A stretch of 64,000 bases of DNA from Grimontia marina (GTDB lineage: Bacteria > Pseudomonadota > Gammaproteobacteria > Enterobacterales > Vibrionaceae): the NCBI RefSeq assembly GCF_900060185.1, contig NZ_FIZY01000028.1:1-64000 (forward strand). Reading direction: 5' to 3'. Below are positions 8,319 to 15,096 of this stretch, in pieces; position 1 is the first letter of the stretch; each line of letters begins with the position of its first letter. The translations under genes and the position numbers were made by a program. The notes under the pieces are model-generated. The model was given only the letters and a program-made list of their open reading frames with translations, made no database searches and had not been told where the DNA came from.

Positions 8319-9766
8319 GATTCGGCCCTATGCGTGCTCTGGTAGTTTTTTGCCACGTCGAACATTTGGATGGCTTTTTCCCTCGCCGCCTTGTGGTTAA
8401 CAACCGGCTTTGGATAAGAGAGTTGAATTCCGTTTTTTTCAGCCCAAGCGTGTGGCTCATGAAGTGACTTGTCTGGAACTGACTCCAGTTCTTTCAACCA
8501 TCTACGGATAAAGCGCGCATTAGGATCAAACTTCTTGCTTTGCGCCGTTGGGTTAAACACGCGAAAATAAGGTTGGGCATCGGTACCAACAGATGCCGAC
8601 CACTGCCAGCCACCGTTGTTAGCAGCAAAATCACCGTCGATGAGCTTACTCATAAAATACTGCTCACCCCATCGCCAATCGATATGTAGGTCTTTCACCA
8701 AAAAGCTTGCCACGATCATGCGAAGGCGGTTGTGCATCCACCCAGTGTCGTTCAACTGATGCATTGCAGCATCAACGATTGGGTAGCCCGTACGGCCTTG
8801 CTTCCAACGCTCAAACAATAACTCATCTTGACTCCACTCGATCGAATCTGTCCATTCAAGAAATGCTTTGCCTTTGCTGATATCGGCATATGCCGCAACG
8901 ATGTGCTGGTAGAACTCACGCCACACTAACTCTGACAGCCAGACATTTGCACCACCGGAGCTTTTGTCGAAACAATGAGGTTCTTCCACCAGCAAACGAG
9001 CCAAACACTGGCGAGGAGAAATAGCGCCAATAGCCAAATATGGCGAGAGTTGACTAGTGGCAGGGATAGCGGGGAAATCCCTTGTCGATTCATACTGTTC
9101 GACACGGTAACGGCAAAAGTCTCTGAGTCGCTGTATGATGGCGCTGTCATCAATCGGCCAACCAACAGAGTCTACTTGGGGATATCGCAGTGAAATACTG
9201 CACGCTTCGCTAAGAAGCGATGAAGTAATGACATTGGTTTGGACAGGTTCAGGCGTGTTCAACGGTGATAAATCTGCCTGCATAGCCTTTGCTATCCACG
9301 CTTTTTTGAATGGCGTAAAAACTCGATACGTATTACCCGCTCCATTGGTCACTGTCCCCGGAGCAAAAATACACTTGTAGTCAAAGCTGTGAAGCATTGT
9401 TCCTGTTAAGCTGAGCATGCCTGCAATCGAATTGTCGCGGTCCACTTCATCAGACTCGTAATCCTTTGTGCAGTAGATATCTGCAATCTGATATTGCTGG
9501 CAAAGTTGCGCCAAAGACTGGTTAATATCTTTAAACGTATCAACAGATCGCACAATTAGAGGAACATTTAGTGCTTCTAGTTCTTGCTTAAGAACAGCGA
9601 GGCGGCGATGGATTAAATCGGCCTGAATCGGAGCCATCCGATGCGCACGCCATTGGATCGGTGTTTCGAAATAGATAGCAATAACAGGCTCACCGTTTCG
9701 GCAAGCTTCCGTCAAAGCAATGTTATCTTTAATCCTTAGGTCTCTGCGGAACCAAACCAGCTTCAT
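8315..9766 (-). CDS. phrB: Deoxyribodipyrimidine photolyase (CPD class I)
   Basis: 483 residues. MKLVWFRRDLRIKDNIAL opens the antenna-chromophore domain. The FAD domain has GRTGYPIVDAAMHQLNDTGWMHNRLRM, WGEQYFMSKLIDGDFAANNGGWQW and the Trp-rich electron path, and ends with YPKPVVNHKAAREKAI. It repairs UV-induced cyclobutane pyrimidine dimers using blue light, with reduced FAD as cofactor. It lies 12 bases after the MerR gene in the same operon. The length and motifs are those of a functional class I photolyase rather than of a cryptochrome-DASH. Confidence 0.95.
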   Translation of the reverse strand: MKLVWFRRDLRIKDNIALTEACRNGEPVIAIYFETPIQWRAHRMAPIQADLIHRRLAVLKQELEALNVPLIVRSVDTFKDINQSLAQLCQQYQIADIYCTKDYESDEVDRDNSIAGMLSLTGTMLHSFDYKCIFAPGTVTNGAGNTYRVFTPFKKAWIAKAMQADLSPLNTPEPVQTNVITSSLLSEACSISLRYPQVDSVGWPIDDSAIIQRLRDFCRYRVEQYESTRDFPAIPATSQLSPYLAIGAISPRQCLARLLVEEPHCFDKSSGGANVWLSELVWREFYQHIVAAYADISKGKAFLEWTDSIEWSQDELLFERWKQGRTGYPIVDAAMHQLNDTGWMHNRLRMIVASFLVKDLHIDWRWGEQYFMSKLIDGDFAANNGGWQWSASVGTDAQPYFRVFNPTAQSKKFDPNARFIRRWLKELESVPDKSLHEPHAWAEKNGIQLSYPKPVVNHKAAREKAIQMFDVAKNYQSTHRAES

Positions 9767-9778
9767 CTTCGCGCTCCC

Positions 9779-10618
9779 TTAAACATTACTTGGGGTTTTG
9801 TTGCAATCTACTGCGCTTGCCATTGCAAGTTCTGGATAAATCTTCTTACATTCACCTGAAACTTCTATATCAATAGACGGTAAAACAACAAGCTCAGCAA
9901 TCTCCCGTCTCATCACTGGTGTGAAAGCCTGATCAGAATGAATAACAAAACGCTTCACACCTTTTTCCACCAAGCTACTGCATAGAATGGACAAACCGGA
10001 ACCTATTCCATCCAAGGTTGTGACGACGTAACCTTCCGACTGCAGCAAAAGTGCTTTCAGGTAGAAGTGATAACTTTGGTCCCTTGAAATACTAACAATC
10101 CAACAACGGTCCTTACCTTTCACTTTCTTACTCATAAGCAAACAGTGGACCAGTACGTTAGTCAGTTCAGCACGCCATATCTGCGTAAAAAGAACTCCAG
10201 CTTCCGAGGATTGCGCGTCAAACCAATCGGTTAAAGGTTGAAACAATTTCGCTTCAAGCACGTGAATGGGATAGGTTTTGGTCAGCTCATAGAGGCGTGT
10301 CTCCAAACCTTTCAAATCTAAGCTCATCACAAGGGCTTTTAACGTATCAAACTCCGGCAAGTTTTCAGTTTTTGCAAATTGACTAGGGTTTGTCCCCAAG
10401 AGTTCCTTGACTTGGCTGACGGGAACTCCCTTGTCGAGCCAAGAAAGGATTTCCCGAATGTGTTTAACATCCTGCTCCGAGTAGAGTCGGTGGCCTTTAG
10501 GTGTTCTTTTCGGGGTGATAAGGCCATAACGACGCTGCCACGCACGCAAAGTCACAGAGTTCACTCCCGTATGTTCTGACACTTCGCCAATGGACAGCAT
10601 TTTTTCTTTAGAGTCCAT
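9779..10618 (-). CDS. MerR-family regulator of the photolyase operon (LitR/CarH-like)
   Basis: 279 residues. Residues 8-75 form a MerR DNA-binding domain (SIGEVSEHTGVNSVTLRAWQRRYGL, then KGHRLYSEQDVKHIREI). The rest resembles the helical plus Rossmann-like module of B12-binding light sensors such as CarH/LitR, but the signature is weak. His184 (QSYHFYL) falls near the expected DxHxxG histidine without the Asp and Gly, and the usual Glu-His pair in the helical part is not seen. Its start overlaps the DUF523 stop by 11 bases, so it is autoregulated if it binds the twin TTGTACA sites upstream. Whether it binds cobalamin is open. Confidence 0.85.
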   Translation of the reverse strand: MDSKEKMLSIGEVSEHTGVNSVTLRAWQRRYGLITPKRTPKGHRLYSEQDVKHIREILSWLDKGVPVSQVKELLGTNPSQFAKTENLPEFDTLKALVMSLDLKGLETRLYELTKTYPIHVLEAKLFQPLTDWFDAQSSEAGVLFTQIWRAELTNVLVHCLLMSKKVKGKDRCWIVSISRDQSYHFYLKALLLQSEGYVVTTLDGIGSGLSILCSSLVEKGVKRFVIHSDQAFTPVMRREIAELVVLPSIDIEVSGECKKIYPELAMASAVDCNKTPSNV

Positions 10619-11567
10619 ATCGTAATCTCAGACTATCCGGATAAGGATGCAGGTAGCTTTGTTGTTGTAAATAAGCGTCCGGGTTTTGATTGAGGTGATG
10701 ATTGATAAGGGTCAACGGGGCCAAGAGGGGCATAGTGCCCTTTCGGTAAGCATGTATTAAGTCAGCAAGCTCCGCTTTTTGCTGCTTATCAAGCGCACGC
10801 TTAAAGTAACCTTGGAGGTGCATAAGCACATTCGTGTTATTTTTACGAGTAGCACGTTTGGCAATAGCCTGCATGAATCGGGTTCGGTATTCGGCGAAAA
10901 ATTCGTTAATATCGTGGTTGGCGATATCCGCCACAAATTTGCCTAACGCCTTGTAATCCGAGGGCGAGTGAGCCATTAAAACCAGTTTGTAGCGAGAGTG
11001 AAAAGCTACGATAGCATGGCGTGTTACTCCGTCAGCCACAGAATCATAGAAATCTCGTAGAGCGAAAATGCGGAAAACAAAGTTCTCTTTGAGTATCGGG
11101 TCATTCAGGCGGCCATCCTCTTCTATTGGAAGCCAAGGCATACGCTTCATGAGCGCCTGGGTGTAAAGACCAACTCCAACTTTTTCTGAGGCCACATACC
11201 CGCTCTCCCTATACACCTTGACTCTTTCCATGCCACACGTAGGCGACTTCGCGCAAACGACGTAGCCACAAAGCTCTAAACCCGATAGGTGCTCTGCTTT
11301 GTCTCTGCTGAACTTGGCCATTTTCTCTGTGTAGTCGGCATCGGCGTCTTTCGTTTCCACCAAACGCACACCGATTGGCTCTCCACGGTCTAGCAAACGG
11401 ATAGTTGGGCGCGGTACGGGTAGGCCTATGCCGACTTCTGGGCAAACGGATACAAAGTCAACGAAAGGCTCTAGCTCGCTGGCCACAAAGTGGCTGCGTT
11501 TGTGTCCGCTGTCAAAGCGAACTTTATCGCCAATGACGCATGAGCTTACGCCGATTTTGATAGTCAT
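10608..11567 (-). CDS. DUF523 and DUF1722 fusion protein (YbbK/YbgA type)
   Basis: 319 residues from ATG 11567, chosen because AGGAGC lies just upstream and the family begins MTIKIGVSSCVIGDKVRFDSGHKRS. The N-terminal DUF523 part has conserved cysteines (SSCVIG, VCPEVGIGLPVPRPTIRL, CAKSPTCGM). The C-terminal DUF1722 part follows (KLVLMAHSPSDYKALGKFVAD, NVLMHLQGYFKR, YPDSLRLRYGL). DUF1722 genes very often adjoin photolyase genes and MerR regulators, but the biochemical role is unknown. First gene of the operon, with two TTGTACA-N12-TGTACAA sites in its leader and promoter. Confidence 0.88.
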   Translation of the reverse strand: MTIKIGVSSCVIGDKVRFDSGHKRSHFVASELEPFVDFVSVCPEVGIGLPVPRPTIRLLDRGEPIGVRLVETKDADADYTEKMAKFSRDKAEHLSGLELCGYVVCAKSPTCGMERVKVYRESGYVASEKVGVGLYTQALMKRMPWLPIEEDGRLNDPILKENFVFRIFALRDFYDSVADGVTRHAIVAFHSRYKLVLMAHSPSDYKALGKFVADIANHDINEFFAEYRTRFMQAIAKRATRKNNTNVLMHLQGYFKRALDKQQKAELADLIHAYRKGTMPLLAPLTLINHHLNQNPDAYLQQQSYLHPYPDSLRLRYGL

Positions 11568-11581
11568 GATGTTGCTCCTAG

Positions 11582-11607
11582 TTGTACACGTTTTACTATT
11601 TGTACAA
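11582..11607. promoter_or_regulatory. Operator copy 1, TTGTACA-N12-TGTACAA
   Basis: A 26-base inverted repeat with perfect 7-base arms, immediately upstream of the AGGAGC site of the DUF523 gene. Each arm contains self-complementary TGTACA. The TnTACA core fits operators described for CarH/LitR-type MerR regulators. It lies downstream of the inferred -10 box, where a bound repressor would block clearance. Confidence 0.7.
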
Positions 11608-11613
11608 CTTAAG

Positions 11614-11639
11614 CATAGGGAAGGATCACTCTTGTACAA
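11614..11639 (-). promoter_or_regulatory. Inferred promoter of the DUF523-merR-phrB-cfa operon
   Basis: On the minus strand TTGTAC (11639-11634) is followed after 16 bases by TATGCT near 11617-11612, a plausible sigma-70 promoter. The -35 box is embedded in operator copy 2, and operator copy 1 covers the early transcribed region. Inferred from pattern only. Confidence 0.5.
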
Positions 11640-11657
11640 AAAATATTTTCTGTACAA
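11632..11657. promoter_or_regulatory. Operator copy 2, TTGTACA-N12-TGTACAA
   Basis: Same 26-base architecture as the copy at 11582-11607, with centre-to-centre distance exactly 50 bases, close to five helical turns. The inner TTGTAC also reads as the -35 box of the operon promoter on the minus strand. Only the arms are conserved between the two copies; the 12-base spacers differ. Confidence 0.7.
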
Positions 11658-11683
11658 GTTGATAAATTGAGCAAAAAATAAAA

Positions 11684-11715
11684 AGGCACCTCTCCTATTG
11701 CAATGAGAGGTGCCT
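11684..11715 (-). terminator. Rho-independent terminator after the SbmA-like gene
   Basis: An 11-bp perfect stem (AGGCACCTCTC / GAGAGGTGCCT) with a 10-base loop, followed on the minus strand by a T-rich run. It lies 25 bases past the stop of the SbmA-like gene and isolates the photolyase operon promoter from it. Confidence 0.85.
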
Positions 11716-11739
11716 GTCGCATATGGAGCGGTTCTTCAG

Positions 11740-12744
11740 TTAACCAGTTGCCGCTGATTTCTCTGCTTCAATAGCTAAATCGATTTGTTCTTCGAAACCT
11801 TTTAAGCGCTTATAAATAGACATCAGCTCAACAATCGTAGACCAAGAGTTCACCAGAAACTGGAATGAATCCTCAACCTTGCCAAACGCTCGGATAATTT
11901 GCTGAAGCACACCCAAGGTAACTGCACCGGAAACAATCGTTGGACCAAGTGCAATGTAAGGTACGATCACTGCTCCCTGTAAATATGACCATTTCGCAAT
12001 ATCGAAATACAAGTAATGGCGGTAGAGATTGAAATAGTTGCGTCTGACGTTGGAGAACAACTCCCTGAGCGACTCAGGCTCTGCGCGCTCTGCATGGTCT
12101 TCGCCAAACACCAATTCTTTTCTGTAAGCAGCTTCAACTTTCTGGTTGTTAAACTCCAACCCCGGTAGTTTGATGCCCACAACCGCCAGTAGCACGGTAC
12201 CAAACAACGCAGAGAGAATAGCAAGGTAAACGAGGGAATGAGCCACTTCGCCAATCCATGGTAACTCAGTAACGTTTTCACTCAGTACCCAAAGGATGGG
12301 CAGGAAGGCAAAGAGTGTCATTATCGAGCGCATAAAGCTCACACCTAACGACTCCACAATTCGGGCAAAACGCATCGTATCTTCCTGAATACGCTGTGAT
12401 GCCCCTTCAATATGGCGAATTTTCCCCCAGTGCGAAACGTAATAATCATTCATAGCAGTCCGCCATCTGAACACATAGTGGCGAATGAAGAACTCCAACA
12501 AAACAGCGACCACAATATAGATCAGGGCGATATACAGAAAATCAATACAAGAATCTTGGAACTGTTCAAACGGCACGCTGTTGGGTTCGGAGAGCGCTTC
12601 CTGAATAAGGTTGTAGAAGGTTCCAAACCACTCGTTAATCCTAACATCCAGTTGCACCTTGTACCAAGTCACGCTGAGGATCAGCACTGAGCCTAGTATC
12701 GACCAATGAAACCAGCGCCTATTCAGAAAAAAAGATTTAAACAT
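11740..12744 (-). CDS. SbmA/BacA-like inner-membrane peptide transporter, short form
   Basis: 334 residues. HYVFRWRTAMNDYYVSHWGKIRHIEGASQRIQEDTMRFA, VVGIKLPGLEFNNQKVEAAYRKELV and NSWSTIVELMSIYKRLKGFE match E. coli SbmA closely. This family imports antimicrobial peptides and other cargo using the proton gradient. E. coli SbmA has about 406 residues. Here MFKSFF is followed at once by the segment equivalent to about residue 85 of SbmA, so the first two membrane helices are absent. It may be a natural short subfamily or a deletion. Single-gene unit with its own terminator and an inverted repeat upstream. Confidence 0.85.
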   Translation of the reverse strand: MFKSFFLNRRWFHWSILGSVLILSVTWYKVQLDVRINEWFGTFYNLIQEALSEPNSVPFEQFQDSCIDFLYIALIYIVVAVLLEFFIRHYVFRWRTAMNDYYVSHWGKIRHIEGASQRIQEDTMRFARIVESLGVSFMRSIMTLFAFLPILWVLSENVTELPWIGEVAHSLVYLAILSALFGTVLLAVVGIKLPGLEFNNQKVEAAYRKELVFGEDHAERAEPESLRELFSNVRRNYFNLYRHYLYFDIAKWSYLQGAVIVPYIALGPTIVSGAVTLGVLQQIIRAFGKVEDSFQFLVNSWSTIVELMSIYKRLKGFEEQIDLAIEAEKSAATG

Positions 12745-12769
12745 AAAACACTTCCTAAAACCCTGTTTG

Positions 12770-12798
12770 ACTCTTTGAGTGTCTAAAACTCAAAGAGT
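12770..12798. repeat. 10-bp inverted repeat upstream of the SbmA-like gene
   Basis: ACTCTTTGAG and its exact complement are separated by 9 bases, 26 bases before the start of the SbmA-like gene. No T-run follows on the coding strand, so an operator or leader hairpin is more likely than a terminator. The rest of 12745-13024 shows no gene. Confidence 0.5.
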
Positions 12799-13024
12799 TT
12801 CTCTTGCTTAGACCAAATCTATCTGAGGTCAATAAAATGAACGTCTTTCCAATCAGAATATTTCAAGTCTAGCCATTAGTCTGCTGATTTACGAAAAGAT
12901 AAGAAATTGATCTCATTGATTATTCTATCACTTCAATGAGTATTTATTGATGAAGCTCACACCTTATGGAATTGTGTGAACTGAGTGACGAAATAGCGGC
13001 CGATCAGACCGCAATCGGGAGGGA

Positions 13025-14575
13025 TTATTGAAGAGCCATGTTTTGAGTTTCAATGAGATCATCACTGTCAACAAGCTTGCGGAACACATCAAAGGGTACA
13101 GGATCTCCGAAATATGAGCCTTGCAACATCTCTACGCCTGACTTGATGAGATAGTCCGCCTGCACTTTGGTTTCGACCCCTTCCGCCACCACATGGAGCT
13201 TTGACTCGCGTGCAAAAGCGAGTATTGAATCAAGAATGGTGTTTTTAAAATCTTCCAAACCAATACCGTCAACAAACATGCGATCAATCTTAATCGTGTC
13301 GATGTTTAAGACATGAAGGTAAGAAAAAGCGCCGTACCCTGTCCCACAGTCATCGAGTTTGATAGAGATACCCTTGTCTGTCAGCGCTTCAATACAAACC
13401 GCCGCTTTGTTCAAGTCACCAAACTTTGTGCGCTCAGTGATTTCGAGCGAGAGTAAATGTGGGTCCAACCCTGCCGCTTCGATTTTCCTAAGGATATTAC
13501 CAGCGGTATCGAATTTCTCTAGGTAGCTTGGCGACACATTCACACTCACAAAAAAGCCCGAGGGAACCTGGATATCGTTCAAGTGAGCCAAAACATTATC
13601 AATCAATTGATCCGTTATACGGTCAATCGAACCGTTCTGCTCGGCAAGCGGTATAAAGGTATCCGGCGGTATAAACTCACCATCACTTGCCCGCCAACGA
13701 ACCAGCACTTCCGCACCCACTATCTTGTAGCCGTTGTCATGAGGCATCACTATCGGTTGATAGAATGGCTTTAGCGCATTAGATTCAATCGCTTCGTTCA
13801 ATAAACCGGTCAGGCCCTTTCGCTCTGACTGATTTAGCTCCACACCAACAGCAATTAACACACCAAACAAAATCACCAGCCCCGCAAACAAGGTCACCAG
13901 ATCTCCGACTAGGTACTCGACGCCATCTTCATTGATATACAAACTAACGTTGAGGTCGCCATCAAGCTCAGCGCTATAAACTTGGCGATAAGGTAGGTCG
14001 TTGCGTTGATAGAGCGATATCTCCCGGCCGTTTACCTTTACCACCATGTATAAGCATTGGTTACAGCTAGAAAGGAAGTTTCGCGGCTGTTGAAAGATGA
14101 AGCGAAGCAACCCTTGCTCATTACGAAGTCGCATCTCTTCAAACTGATTATCACTCAAAATCAACGACACTTTGTCGAATATAATCTCATCCTCCGACGA
14201 GATGGAGATCATTTCTCGTCCAGCTTGATCGCTATTGTAAATTGAGCAGGAGCGCCCGTTTGGTAGATGAAGGTCCACATATTCAATAAACATGTTTTCG
14301 TCTTTCGCTTCACTCAACAGCTCAACATCGTCAATGTCACATTGATAGAGCAGGTTTTCTTCGAGTGATCGCATCTGCTCAAAACTCTGGCGATAGAGTT
14401 CTGAGTAGAGCTGTGATAGCACCGAAACATCTTCCTTTATCTTTTTCTTCACCAGCCAGTTAGAAACAGCAAACTGAGAAAAATAAGCAAAAAGAACAGA
14501 AAATAAAATTATTGATAGCGCTTTAACGTGTTTTCTGAGCCAAGCCACTGCGGCTCCTGTTGAATCCCAAATCAT
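13025..14575 (-). CDS. CSS-motif EAL-domain c-di-GMP phosphodiesterase
   Basis: 516 residues from ATG 14575; an upstream TTG at 14602 is possible. A membrane helix lies near residues 17-38, then a periplasmic region with Cys-Ser-Ser-like spacing and paired cysteines (LLYQCDIDD, NGRSCSIYNSD, SSCNQCLY) as in CSS-motif domains that sense redox state. A second helix (VTLFAGLVILFGVLIAV) leads to the EAL domain: AEVLVRW, VNVSPSYL, LEITERT, IKLDDCGTGYGAFSYL, KIDRMF, VAEGVET. All main metal and catalytic residues are present, although EAL reads EVL. It should hydrolyse c-di-GMP. Monocistronic by spacing. Confidence 0.88.
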   Translation of the reverse strand: MIWDSTGAAVAWLRKHVKALSIILFSVLFAYFSQFAVSNWLVKKKIKEDVSVLSQLYSELYRQSFEQMRSLEENLLYQCDIDDVELLSEAKDENMFIEYVDLHLPNGRSCSIYNSDQAGREMISISSEDEIIFDKVSLILSDNQFEEMRLRNEQGLLRFIFQQPRNFLSSCNQCLYMVVKVNGREISLYQRNDLPYRQVYSAELDGDLNVSLYINEDGVEYLVGDLVTLFAGLVILFGVLIAVGVELNQSERKGLTGLLNEAIESNALKPFYQPIVMPHDNGYKIVGAEVLVRWRASDGEFIPPDTFIPLAEQNGSIDRITDQLIDNVLAHLNDIQVPSGFFVSVNVSPSYLEKFDTAGNILRKIEAAGLDPHLLSLEITERTKFGDLNKAAVCIEALTDKGISIKLDDCGTGYGAFSYLHVLNIDTIKIDRMFVDGIGLEDFKNTILDSILAFARESKLHVVAEGVETKVQADYLIKSGVEMLQGSYFGDPVPFDVFRKLVDSDDLIETQNMALQ

Positions 14576-15096
14576 TGCTTCTAAGCATAGGATAAATATC
14601 AATGCAAACTTTGTAAAAATACGAGACTAATTCAAAATTATTCTCACGCTTTGCATAATCTCCAAAACGTACTGCTTCGTTAGAGAAACCTCTAATTTAT
14701 CCATATCAATCATAAATAAAGCAGTTTCTTGGTGTTTAATTCTGCTGTTTAGATAGTTAAGGTTGAACTCACAATATTAACCACCTTAACCAACGATTTC
14801 GATTTAACCGCGTTTTTTCTCCATTCTTCGACGCCTTCACAAGGTCAAAAAAACAGCTCGTGTTGCCGAAGCGAGATCTTATATATCCAAATAAACTGAA
14901 GATGCTCGCATTCAGAGGGCATCAATGTGTTCAATTCGAGGCAAATTGCACGTAGAACAGTTGTTAAAGAATCAGATTCTTAAAACCATTGAGAGGTTCT
15001 GAGTTTCTGGGATTTTTATACTATTTCACATTGCTATCTCATATATATGACATAGACTTTATAAAGAGACACATGGCTCATTTATAAGGGTTAAAT
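14576..15096. other. Divergent intergenic region with a decayed repeat copy
   Basis: About 500 bases between two divergently transcribed c-di-GMP phosphodiesterase genes. No coding sequence or RNA gene is recognisable. It contains a degenerate copy (14882-14995) of the dispersed repeat that forms the element at 53708-53972. Confidence 0.6.
14882..14995 (+). repeat. Decayed copy of the dispersed CTGAAGATGC repeat
   Basis: The 25-base head at 14882-14906 matches the terminal repeat at 53708-53732 at most positions. The similarity continues patchily (CATCAAT, GTTCAATTCG, CACG, CATTGAGAG) in the same order as in the left half of the 53708 element. The right half is missing. Confidence 0.6.

Noticed and set aside
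12957-12979. TCACAC-N11-GTGTGA as a CRP site
   Set aside because: The half-sites are in the reverse order to the CRP consensus TGTGA-N6-TCACA and the spacing is wrong.
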